From Flavobacteriales bacterium (GTDB lineage: Bacteria > Bacteroidota > Bacteroidia > UBA10329): 43,377 bases of DNA. The notes under the pieces are model-generated. The model saw nothing but the letters and a program-made list of their open reading frames with translations. It ran no database searches and had not been told where the DNA came from. The stretch covers positions 1-43,377 of the forward strand of contig WGMW01000018.1 in assembly GCA_016124845.1 (NCBI GenBank). Reading direction: 5' to 3'. The translations under genes and the position numbers were made by a program. Of this stretch, positions 23,139-30,656 are shown piece after piece (positions within the stretch are counted from its first letter, which is position 1; the number at the start of each line of letters is the position of its first letter).

Positions 23139-26100
23139 GTGCTTCTAAACACTCACACATATTACAGCTTCCATTACGGCACGGTAAAGACCGAAGAGCT
23201 GCTGGAAATTGCCGTTCGGGCAGGTGCGCGGTCTGTGGCACTGACGGATGTGAACAGTTCGGCCGCGTGTCTCGATTTTTTACGGCAAGCGCGAGAATTT
23301 GACATCCATCCCGTTGTCGGGGTCGATTTCAAAAAAGGAACGCAGACCAAGTATGTGGCACTGGCGCGAAACAATGATGGTTTTGCAGAGATCAACAGGC
23401 ATCTTTCGCAGCAGTTAATGGGTGAAATTGAGGTTTCCGACCGCGCACCTGAATTCCAGCATGCGTATGTCATTTATCCGTTTGAGCAATGGATGAAAAT
23501 GACCACCCCGTCCCTTCAGGACACCCCTCCTTCCAAGGAGGGGAACGGCACTCCGAATCAAGCATACTACAAACATCAGATCAACGCACCAGCTCTCCCC
23601 CTGAAAAGGGGGAGTACCGCGAAGCGGGGAGGGGGTCTTTTTTTTGGCTTGCGCGAAAACGAATTCATTGGCATTCGTCCCACAGAACTGATGCGATTAC
23701 AGCTTTCTCCATGGGCAAAGCAGAAAGAAAAACTGGTTGTGTTGCAACCGATGACGTTCCGTAACAAGCGTGATTTCAATACACATCGACTACTGCGCGC
23801 CATTGACAACAATTGTCTACTGAGCCGATTGCCAGCCGAGGAACAGTCCACAGAAAAAGACGTTTTCTGGCATTGCGATGACCTGCGAAAAGCGTTTGCA
23901 GAATTCCCACACATCATCGCAAATACCGAACGGCTGTTACAGGATTGCCATGTGAGTTTTGAGTTCGGGAATTACGAGGCCTCACACAATCAACATCACT
24001 TTAAAGATTCGTTTCAAGAAGACAAAGAAGAACTGGAACGGCTTTGTCAGGAAGGACTTCCGTACCGTTATCCGAATGCTGACCGAACGGTTCTGGAGCG
24101 ACTTCAGAAAGAGTTGGACATCATCGAAAAGAAGAAGTTCTACAGCTACTTCCTCATCAATCATGACATTGTCAATTACGCTAAAAGCCAAGGTTATTTC
24201 CACGTTGGGCGCGGAAGCGGTGCCAACAGCATGGTGGCCTATCTAATCGGTATAACCGATGTCGATCCGATCGAACTCGACCTCTACTTCGAACGGTTCA
24301 TCAATCCATCACGGAAAAACCCGCCCGATTTTGACATTGATTTTTCGTGGACCGACCGCGAAGATGTGACGCGCTACATTTTCAACACGTATCCGAAGGC
24401 GGCTTTGCTCGGTTCGTATTCCACGTTCAAAAACCGTTCAGTAAACCGCGAATTAGGAAAGGTACTTGGCCTGCCAGCCGATGAAATTGACCGACTGAAC
24501 GACCGCTACACCAACATCAATTCACTCGACCATCTCTCGAAACTCGTGCTGAAATACGGTGCGCGCATTCAGAGTTTTCCGAACCACACCACGGTGCATT
24601 CCAGCGGCATTCTCATTCCCGAGCGCGATATCCATTATTATGGCGCCACGTTCATGCCGCCCAAAGGTTTTCAGACCACGCAGTTCGATATGTACGTTTC
24701 GGAGGATGTTGGCCTGCACAAATTCGACATTCTCGGGCAGCGCGGACTGGGCAAAATCAAAGACAGCATTTCCATCATTAAAGAAAATCAGGGCTTGGAT
24801 GTTGATGTGCATGATATTCCGAAATTCAAGGAAGACCCTGCCATCAAAAAGCTACTGAAAACGGGCAAAACGGTCGGTGCGTTTTATGTGGAATCGCCTG
24901 CCATGCGGATGTTGCTCACCAAGTTGAAAGCCGAAGATTACAACCGCTTGGTGGCGGCCAGTTCCATCATCCGTCCAGGCGTTTCGAAAAGCGGCATGAT
25001 GCGCGAGTACATTCTGCGGTTTCAGGATGAAGAAAGGCGCAAAGCGGCCGAGGCCGAACTGCCTGATTTGTACTCCATTCTGCACGACACTTTCGGGGTG
25101 ATGGTGTATCAAGAAGATGTACTGAAAGTGGCGCACCTATTTGCCGACCTCACGTTGGAAGAAGCCGACACGCTGCGCAGAGGCATGTCGTGGAAATTCC
25201 GTGAGCGCAACGAATTCTGGTCGGTGAAAGATCAGTTTTTCAGCAATTGCATTGCGAAAGGTCATCCGAAGGAAACGATTGAAAAGATCTGGGAACAGAT
25301 TATGAGTTTCGGGAATTTTGCGTTTGCGAAAGGTCACTCCGCCAGTTACGCGGTAGAGAGTTTTCAGGCGCTATTCTTAAAAGCACATTACCCGCTTGAA
25401 TACATGGTGGCCACAGTGAACAACGGTGGCGGCTTCTACTCGAAGGAACTGTATCTGCACGAAGCCAAACTGCATGGCGCGAAAATTCATTTGCCGTGCG
25501 TGAACCGTAGCAATAGCGGAGCAAACATTTACGGCAAAGACATTTTCATCGGATTGGGAATGATTGCTGGGCTGGAAGCAGAAACGCTGAAACAACTTTT
25601 GATGGAGCGTCACCAAAATGGTGCATTCCAAGACCTGCGTGATGTGGTGAAACGCGTTCCTGTTTCGTTGGAACAGTTGCGTATTCTCATCCGAATTGGC
25701 GCATTGCGGTTTACAGGTTTGGACAAAAAAGCATTGCTGTGGGATGCGCATTTTCTACTTGGACACACCAAAGTTTCTCGGCCTGTTCGCAAACTCTTCG
25801 ATGCTGAAGTGAAGGAATTCCGATTGCCCGAACTCTGGTATCATGAACTGGAAAATGCCTATGATGAAATGGAACTGCTCGGTTTCCCCGTTACCATTTC
25901 ACCGTTCGACCTGATTGACAAAACTGGTCTGCCAACACTTACGGTAGCCGAAATGAACCAGCGCGTGAACGAGACCGTGGAGATCATCGGTTATCGGGTT
26001 CATGTTCGCGGCACGCATACCAGCGATGGCAAGTACATGACCTTCGGTAATCTCATCGACCTCGAAGGGCAATGGATCAATAGCGTGCAGTTCCCGAATG

Positions 26101-26354
26101 TGGCTGATAAGTATCCGTTCCGTGGGCCAGGCATTTACAAGTTGCGCGGAAAAGTGACCGAGGAATTCGGCCACATCAGTTTGGAAACGGAGTATTTGGA
26201 GCGCATTCCGAACATCAACATCGAAACGCCCAATACGCGCGTTGCGAATGTTGCTGTGGAAAATGGAATGAAGGGTGCGAATCGGAAGTTGGTCGGTCAA
26301 AGGTTGTATGAGGCTGACCGGAGCAATGAGTCTTCATTAACCCCGTATATTTAA
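23139..26354 (+). CDS. DNA polymerase III alpha subunit, short error-prone type (DnaE2-like)
   Basis: A 1071-residue family C polymerase with GTG start at 23139. Order: PHP domain from residue 1 (NTHTYYSFHYGT, ALTDVNSSA), palm with RGSGANSMVAYLIGITD and the catalytic PPDFDIDFSW (about residues 387-396), a finger region GVMVYQEDVLKVAHLF, helix-hairpin-helix-like segment near 850 and a short C-terminal OB region. It is far shorter than replicative DnaE of Bacteroidota (about 1200-1450 residues) and sits with dinB, so it is probably the mutagenic paralogue (inference). Residues about 121-166 are encoded by an inserted palindromic repeat pair and look foreign (TPPSKEGNG ... LPLKRGSTAKRGGG). They interrupt the PHP domain between FEQW and LRENEFIGI without breaking the frame. 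Confidence 0.85.
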   Translation: MLLNTHTYYSFHYGTVKTEELLEIAVRAGARSVALTDVNSSAACLDFLRQAREFDIHPVVGVDFKKGTQTKYVALARNNDGFAEINRHLSQQLMGEIEVSDRAPEFQHAYVIYPFEQWMKMTTPSLQDTPPSKEGNGTPNQAYYKHQINAPALPLKRGSTAKRGGGLFFGLRENEFIGIRPTELMRLQLSPWAKQKEKLVVLQPMTFRNKRDFNTHRLLRAIDNNCLLSRLPAEEQSTEKDVFWHCDDLRKAFAEFPHIIANTERLLQDCHVSFEFGNYEASHNQHHFKDSFQEDKEELERLCQEGLPYRYPNADRTVLERLQKELDIIEKKKFYSYFLINHDIVNYAKSQGYFHVGRGSGANSMVAYLIGITDVDPIELDLYFERFINPSRKNPPDFDIDFSWTDREDVTRYIFNTYPKAALLGSYSTFKNRSVNRELGKVLGLPADEIDRLNDRYTNINSLDHLSKLVLKYGARIQSFPNHTTVHSSGILIPERDIHYYGATFMPPKGFQTTQFDMYVSEDVGLHKFDILGQRGLGKIKDSISIIKENQGLDVDVHDIPKFKEDPAIKKLLKTGKTVGAFYVESPAMRMLLTKLKAEDYNRLVAASSIIRPGVSKSGMMREYILRFQDEERRKAAEAELPDLYSILHDTFGVMVYQEDVLKVAHLFADLTLEEADTLRRGMSWKFRERNEFWSVKDQFFSNCIAKGHPKETIEKIWEQIMSFGNFAFAKGHSASYAVESFQALFLKAHYPLEYMVATVNNGGGFYSKELYLHEAKLHGAKIHLPCVNRSNSGANIYGKDIFIGLGMIAGLEAETLKQLLMERHQNGAFQDLRDVVKRVPVSLEQLRILIRIGALRFTGLDKKALLWDAHFLLGHTKVSRPVRKLFDAEVKEFRLPELWYHELENAYDEMELLGFPVTISPFDLIDKTGLPTLTVAEMNQRVNETVEIIGYRVHVRGTHTSDGKYMTFGNLIDLEGQWINSVQFPNVADKYPFRGPGIYKLRGKVTEEFGHISLETEYLERIPNINIETPNTRVANVAVENGMKGANRKLVGQRLYEADRSNESSLTPYI
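23501..23636. repeat. Inverted pair of 46-bp REP-like elements inserted in dnaE
   Basis: The left element (23501-23546) contains ACCCCTCC-TTCC-AAGGAGGGG-like arms; the right element (23593-23636) contains CTCCCCC-TGAAAA-GGGGGAG, then ACCGCGAAGCGGGG and AGGGGGT. Read in reverse complement the right element aligns along its length with the left one (both start GACC, both end GG(G)GA.C). About 46 bp separates them. Both stay in the dnaE frame. Confidence 0.7.
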
Positions 26355-26377
26355 AATTAAAATTTAAATTTACGGTA

Positions 26378-27547
26378 ATGGTAGTAAGAAGAATAACATC
26401 GAAAGTGATAGAGGCATTGGACAGTCAGGATGCTGTAGCCCTCTTGGGACCTCGCCAAGCGGGCAAGACCACGCTGGCTCATTTCATTCATGAACAGACA
26501 CCTTCCATTTACTTGGATCTGGAGTCGATGACCGACCGCAACAAGCTCAGTGATCCTGAACTGTTTCTTCGACAGCATGCGGATAAACTGGTCATTTTGG
26601 ATGAGATCCATCGTATGCCAGATATATTTCAGCCCATGCGCGGATTGATCGATGAAGGGCGAAGGACAGGCAATCGCAACAAGCGGTTTCTAATTCTCGG
26701 TTCAGCCGCCATCGACCTCCTCAGACAATCGGGCGAGACATTGGCCGGTCGCATCTCCTATATCGATATGGGACCATTTGATGTACTGGAGGTGGGACAT
26801 GATCTGAATTCGATGAACCGACTTTGGCTTCGAGGTGGTTTTCCCGATAGCTATTTGGCAAACTCCGAAGAACAGAGTTTCAACCTGAGACGCAACTTCG
26901 TCCGAACGTATCTTGAACGCGATGTTCCTCAGTTCGGCCCGAGGATCCCGTCAGAGACCTTGGAACGGCTTTGGACCATGCTGGCCCATAATCAGGGAAC
27001 ATTATTGAACAGTTCCCGATTGGCGTCCGGGCTTTCAGTCACATCTCCCACCGTTACCAGTTATATCAGTTTACTGACCGACCTGTTGTTGGTGAGAAGG
27101 CTGATGCCCTTTCACAAAAATGTTGGAAAACGGCTCGTCAGGTCTCCTAAAACGTATGTGCGGGACAGTGGATTGCTTCATGCTCTACTGGGAATCCGAG
27201 ATTCCGACACCTTGGCCGGACATCCGGTTGTGGGAGCCAGTTGGGAGGGATTTGCAATTGAGAACATACTGGCAGCCGCACCCGAACATGCAAAGGCCAG
27301 TTTTTATCGGACCGCTGATGGTGCTGAAGTGGACCTTGTGTTGGAACTCGGTGGTTCTGAAGGATTATGGGCAATTGAGGTAAAACTGGGCTTGGCACCG
27401 AAACCGACCAAAGGTTTTTTCAATGCCTTGGAAGATCTGCAACCTGACAGAGCATTCATTGTCTATTCAGGCGATGAACGCTATCCTTTGAACTCAGAAA
27501 TAGAGGTGATAGGATTGAGAGAATTGGCGGAAATGGTCAGTAAATAG
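26378..27547 (+). CDS. AAA/DUF4143 ATP-binding protein
   Basis: A 389-residue protein of the AAA_14/DUF4143 type. Walker A is GPRQAGKTT (residues 24-32), Walker B is VILDEIHRMPD (about 71-81), sensor-like LILGSAAIDLLRQS near 110. The C-terminal DUF4143 part has VRDSGLLHALLGI and the endonuclease-like SFYRTADGAEVDLVLE with AIEVKLG, a pattern reminiscent of a PD-(D/E)XK core. Function of this very common family is not established. It lies between dnaE and dinB, 23 nt after dnaE, behind an AT-rich promoter-like stretch (ATTTAAAATTAAAATTTAAA). Such genes are often mobile or variable; here it splits the polymerase pair. Confidence 0.85.
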   Translation: MVVRRITSKVIEALDSQDAVALLGPRQAGKTTLAHFIHEQTPSIYLDLESMTDRNKLSDPELFLRQHADKLVILDEIHRMPDIFQPMRGLIDEGRRTGNRNKRFLILGSAAIDLLRQSGETLAGRISYIDMGPFDVLEVGHDLNSMNRLWLRGGFPDSYLANSEEQSFNLRRNFVRTYLERDVPQFGPRIPSETLERLWTMLAHNQGTLLNSSRLASGLSVTSPTVTSYISLLTDLLLVRRLMPFHKNVGKRLVRSPKTYVRDSGLLHALLGIRDSDTLAGHPVVGASWEGFAIENILAAAPEHAKASFYRTADGAEVDLVLELGGSEGLWAIEVKLGLAPKPTKGFFNALEDLQPDRAFIVYSGDERYPLNSEIEVIGLRELAEMVSK

Positions 27548-27599
27548 ATCATGAGGCTATGCGGTAATGAAGAAATTGAAGTAATGAATAAGATCCATA

Positions 27600-27663
27600 G
27601 CATTCAGTCCATCGTCCACAGAGCCAAGCCGTGGACTGTCGTCTATCAACCGTGGACTATTTC
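27600..27663. repeat. Heptad-phased repeat 5' of dinB
   Basis: Starts GCATTCAGTCCATC and contains heptamers GTCCATC, GTCCACA and later GCCGTGG, ACTGTCG, ACCGTGG, ACTATTT in one 7-nt register. It ends 3 nt before the dinB ATG. The longer dinB frame from 27631 is just this repeat read as protein. Confidence 0.6.
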
Positions 27664-27666
27664 AAA

Positions 27667-28875
27667 ATGAAATCCATCATCCATATCGACCTTGATACGT
27701 TTTTCATCTCGTGTGAAAGACTGATCGATAGCCGATTGGTCGGGAAACCTGTTTTGGTGGGTGGCGTTACGGACCGTGGCGTGGTGGCTTCGTGCAGTTA
27801 TGAAGCGCGGGCTTTCGGAATTCATTCTGCTATGCCGATGAAAATGGCGCGGCAACTTTGTCCTGAAGCCATTGTAATACGGGGCGACAGCGGCACGTAC
27901 AGCAAATTCTCCAACGATGTGACGGAGATCATCAAGGAGGAATCGCCCTTGTATGAGAAATCGAGCATTGATGAGTTTTACATTGACGCTACGGGAATGG
28001 ACCGTTTTTTCGGTTGCTACAAATGGGCGCAGGAATTGCGCGGACGCATCATAAAAGAGACGGGGCTTCCTATTTCGTTTGCGCTTTCTACGAGTAAAAC
28101 CGTGGCCAAAGTGGGAACAGGTGAAGCTAAACCGAACAACCATCGGGAAATTCCGAAGGACACGGAAATGCCGTTTCTCGCACCGCTTTCCATCAAGAAG
28201 ATCCCACAAGTGGGCGACCAGACTTACCGCATGCTGCGCAGCATGGGCGTGGAGAAAGTAAAGACCGTGCAGGACATGCCGATGGAACTGATGGAACGCG
28301 TGATGGGCAAACCTGGCATCACGCTTTGGAAGAAAACCCATGCCATTGATAACACGCCCGTTATCCCGTATCACGAGCGGAAATCAATTTCCATCGAACG
28401 CACGTTTGAGCGCGATACCACCGATATGGTGAAGCTGAAAAGCATCATCAAGGCCATGGCCGAAAACTTGGCCTATCAACTTCGGAATGGCGACAAACTC
28501 ACCTCGTGTGTTACGGTCAAGATCCGTTATTCCGATTTTCAGACCACGAGCAAACAGCTTCGGATTCCGTACACGAGTGCGGATCATACGCTCATCAAAA
28601 CCGTAGAAGAACTATTCGATAAACTCTACGACCGCAGAGTGCTCATTCGGTTGGTTGGTGTACGGTTCAGCCATTTGGTGGGTGGCGGCTATCAGATCAA
28701 TATGTTTGAGGACAGCGAGGAAATGATCAAGCTCTATCAGGCCATGGACAAGGTTCGCAACAAGTACGGGCAGGATGCCGTGAAGCGAGCCGTGGCAATG
28801 GGTTCAAAAGGTATTGGAAGGTCGAATCCGTTCAACGGGCAGCCGCCTATTATTCCTGCGCATAGGAGAGCCTAA
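27667..28875 (+). CDS. dinB: DNA polymerase IV (DinB, Y family)
   Basis: A 402-residue Y-family translesion polymerase. Catalytic acidic residues are in IHIDLDTFFISCE (residues 6-18) and SIDEFYIDATG (about 101-111), with the Tyr/Phe steric gate region following the first motif. A helix-hairpin-helix thumb (IPQVGDQTYRMLRSMGVEKV) and little-finger domain with RKSISIERTFERD complete it. It extends primers across damaged bases at the cost of fidelity. The ATG at 27667 is chosen since the upstream frame is repeat sequence. With the DnaE paralogue it forms a two-polymerase cassette of the mutasome type; ImuA and ImuB are absent. Its stop overlaps the convergent gene by 4 nt. Confidence 0.92.
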   Translation: MKSIIHIDLDTFFISCERLIDSRLVGKPVLVGGVTDRGVVASCSYEARAFGIHSAMPMKMARQLCPEAIVIRGDSGTYSKFSNDVTEIIKEESPLYEKSSIDEFYIDATGMDRFFGCYKWAQELRGRIIKETGLPISFALSTSKTVAKVGTGEAKPNNHREIPKDTEMPFLAPLSIKKIPQVGDQTYRMLRSMGVEKVKTVQDMPMELMERVMGKPGITLWKKTHAIDNTPVIPYHERKSISIERTFERDTTDMVKLKSIIKAMAENLAYQLRNGDKLTSCVTVKIRYSDFQTTSKQLRIPYTSADHTLIKTVEELFDKLYDRRVLIRLVGVRFSHLVGGGYQINMFEDSEEMIKLYQAMDKVRNKYGQDAVKRAVAMGSKGIGRSNPFNGQPPIIPAHRRA

Positions 28876-29579
28876 TTCAGTCCGTGTTCAATCCAATCCA
28901 TTGCTGGATAGCCGAACTGACCATTGCTCCAGCGATGTATGATTTCTCCGTTCTTGACATACAGAAAACTCGGAAATCGTCCACGGCTCAATGCATAGGT
29001 CGCATCTGGTTCCGGAGCAAGGAAAACGGGAATTTCGGTTGATGGTACATGATTCAAGAATTGTTCAACACCCGTTGAATCATCCGCAAATACAAGAACA
29101 GAGAAGTTCAATTTGTTGGTGCGGGCCTGCATCTTTTCCAATTTTGGAATGGAATTGATGCAGTGAGGACAATTGGGTAAGGCAAGGCAGACCAGACCTT
29201 CGTAACTGCCAAATTGTTTACCAAGAAAGGCTTCAACAGGATGGGCAGCCGGAGCATCAACATTGGTAACCTCCGTACCAACCTGATTCCAATCATCGAT
29301 GTAAGGAAGATTCACGGCCAGATATCCTCCAATGCATGAGCCGAAGATCAGGATACCGATCACAACCTTCATAAACTTTGATGCATTGAAAAGTAATAGG
29401 ACGCATGAGGTTAGGGTCACGGCAGATAGAATTATCAGAATTCTGGGGAAAAGATAGGACATCATCCATCCTGAATTCAATGAATCCAATAGAATATCGG
29501 AGGCCGATTGTGAGTAAATTGTAAGAAGGCCGATGAGTGCGGCAGCTAAAAGACCTACAATGAATATGAGTAAACGCAT
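28872..29579 (-). CDS. Membrane protein with thioredoxin-like domain
   Basis: A 235-residue protein: three N-terminal membrane helices (about residues 4-22, 42-64 and 70-90), then a periplasmic thioredoxin-like domain. The redox motif NCPHC is at residues 136-140, followed by INSIPKLEKM and by the cis-Pro-like strand SRGRFPSFLYVKNGEI. The architecture suits a membrane-tethered thiol oxidoreductase; partner unknown. Its 3' end overlaps the dinB stop by 4 nt (convergent). Downstream from the 59-aa lipoprotein but separated by that gene's terminator. Confidence 0.75.
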   Translation of the reverse strand: MRLLIFIVGLLAAALIGLLTIYSQSASDILLDSLNSGWMMSYLFPRILIILSAVTLTSCVLLLFNASKFMKVVIGILIFGSCIGGYLAVNLPYIDDWNQVGTEVTNVDAPAAHPVEAFLGKQFGSYEGLVCLALPNCPHCINSIPKLEKMQARTNKLNFSVLVFADDSTGVEQFLNHVPSTEIPVFLAPEPDATYALSRGRFPSFLYVKNGEIIHRWSNGQFGYPAMDWIEHGLN

Positions 29580-29619
29580 GGGTGTTTCTACAAATGTGCT
29601 AAGTAAAGGGTGAAAAAAG

Positions 29620-29647
29620 AAGAGCCTGCCAAATTTGGCAGGCTCTT
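29620..29647 (-). terminator. Perfect 28-nt hairpin terminator of the 59-aa lipoprotein gene
   Basis: Arms of 14 bp, each complementary end to end (ends AAGAGCC / GGCTCTT, centre AAATTT). On the minus strand it is followed by CTTCTTTTTT, as for a rho-independent terminator. It lies 22 nt after the stop of the small lipoprotein gene. Confidence 0.75.
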
Positions 29648-29669
29648 GAATGATAGAAATCTGATCGAG

Positions 29670-29849
29670 TTAATCGCAGTTGTAACCTCCCGCCTCAAGA
29701 GAGGCTTTGTAATCGTCCCAATTCTGTCCTGATGGAGTGTCATCCTCACAGAATTTTGCAGTTAGTAGTTTGCAACATTCTTGTTTCTTACAAGAACTCA
29801 TTGCAACAACACCAAGTCCGAAGACTGCTAAAAAGAAGAACTTTTTCAT
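29670..29849 (-). CDS. 59-aa Cys-rich lipoprotein
   Basis: A small gene from ATG 29849 to TAA 29670. The product has a 19-residue signal with lipobox MSSC (Cys 20), then KKQECCKLLTAKFCEDD, and ends YNCD: five Cys in the mature part besides the lipidated one counts as rich for 40 residues. The terminal segment SGQNWDDYKASLEAGGYNC repeats the spacing of small Bacteroidota lipoproteins of unknown role. It has its own near-consensus promoter and a perfect terminator, strong support for a real gene despite its size. Function unknown; a metal or thiol role is possible. Confidence 0.75.
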   Translation of the reverse strand: MKKFFFLAVFGLGVVAMSSCKKQECCKLLTAKFCEDDTPSGQNWDDYKASLEAGGYNCD

Positions 29850-29887
29850 GTTTGTTAGTTTAGATTAAGTTAAATGGTTGTGAATGT

Positions 29888-29917
29888 CAAAATTAAAAAT
29901 GTTTTACACATAACAAA
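29888..29917 (-). promoter_or_regulatory. Full Bacteroidota promoter: TTTG-N18-TAATTTTG
   Basis: On the minus strand TTTG (29917-29914), 18 nt spacer and TAATTTTG (29895-29888) match the Bacteroidota sigma-factor consensus. It drives the 59-aa lipoprotein gene with a leader of about 30 nt. This is the only promoter in the window with both elements at ideal spacing. Confidence 0.75.
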
Positions 29918-29937
29918 TACGTAAGATCTCGTATTTG
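29914..29937. promoter_or_regulatory. Inverted repeat CAAATACG-N8-CGTATTTG
   Basis: Perfect 8-bp arms, 8-nt spacer TAAGATCT. It overlaps the -33 element of the lipoprotein promoter, so a regulator bound here could block or assist the polymerase. The regulator is unknown. Confidence 0.5.
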
Positions 29938-30040
29938 TAACAAGATAAGATTTTTAAGCACTATTTTAATGATCAGGTAATACCCGGTTACACTAATTCG
30001 GATTTGCGAAGAACTGTTCAGTTTTGTCTTCCAGAAAACG

Positions 30041-30052
30041 TATGCGTGCATA
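30041..30052. promoter_or_regulatory. Operator-like palindrome TATGCGTGCATA
   Basis: One-mismatch version of the perfect palindrome at 30071-30082. It is 30 bp upstream of it, start to start. Confidence 0.5.
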
Positions 30053-30070
30053 ATACTTTTTCAAATTTGG

Positions 30071-30082
30071 TATGCATGCATA
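30071..30082. promoter_or_regulatory. Operator-like palindrome TATGCATGCATA
   Basis: Perfect 12-bp palindrome, 25 nt before the marR start. It lies between TTTG (30066-30069) and the degenerate -7 box TACATTCG (30092-30099). With the copy at 30041 it fits MarR dimers binding on one face of the helix (30 bp, about three turns) and autoregulating the fad operon; this is inference. Confidence 0.6.
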
Positions 30083-30106
30083 ATAAATTTATACATTCGG
30101 CACCGC

Positions 30107-30595
30107 ATGGGTAAGAAGCGACATCTAAGGCCTGAAGAAAGTGTGTGTTTCACTACGAAAACCACATGGCACGCTATTTCGCGACTGTATAATACGACCG
30201 GTGCACAGCACGATGTAAGTGCTTCCACCGGTTTTGTTTTGCTCAATATCGATGTTGAGAATGGCACACCGGCCACCAAGATCGCGCCAGCATTGGGCAT
30301 GGAGCCACGGAGTCTGACGCGCATGCTGAAGACCATGGAAGAGAAGGGTTATTTGGAGAGAAGGGCCGATCCATCGGACGGACGGGTGATGCGCATCTTC
30401 CTGACCGAAGAAGGCAAGAAGAAGCGCGAACTGGCCAAGGTGGGTGTTGTGGCTTTCAATAAGGCAGTGAGAGACGCGGTGCCTGAGGAGAAGTTGAACA
30501 TCTTCTTCGAAGTGGCCAACACGATCAACGAGATCATTGACAAGAAGTCGATCTACGATAAAGTAAACGTGAATCAATTAGGAATTAAGAATTAG
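30107..30595 (+). CDS. MarR family transcriptional regulator
   Basis: A 162-residue winged-helix regulator. The recognition region is GTPATKIAPALGMEPRSLTRMLKTM (helix-turn-helix, about residues 64-88), the wing is YLERRADPSDGRVMRIFLTEEG, and the flanking helices form the dimer interface. MarR proteins usually repress genes and release on small ligands; acyl-CoA would suit this context. It is encoded directly before the beta-oxidation genes and after two palindromic operator candidates. Starting residues MGKKRHLRPEES are basic. The next gene begins 61 nt downstream. Confidence 0.88.
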   Translation: MGKKRHLRPEESVCFTTKTTWHAISRLYNTTGAQHDVSASTGFVLLNIDVENGTPATKIAPALGMEPRSLTRMLKTMEEKGYLERRADPSDGRVMRIFLTEEGKKKRELAKVGVVAFNKAVRDAVPEEKLNIFFEVANTINEIIDKKSIYDKVNVNQLGIKN

Positions 30596-30609
30596 AAATG
30601 AACCAAAAA

Positions 30610-30633
30610 GCGGTCAGCCGAATTGCTGGTCGC
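30610..30633 (+). other. Hairpin between marR and the dehydrogenase gene
   Basis: GCGGTCAGC (30610-30618), loop CGAATT, GCTGGTCGC (30625-30633). As RNA all nine positions pair (two G-U). No T-tract, so it is not a terminator; it may stabilise or partition the operon mRNA. Confidence 0.4.
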
Positions 30634-30656
30634 ATTTCACTAATCACTAAATACAA

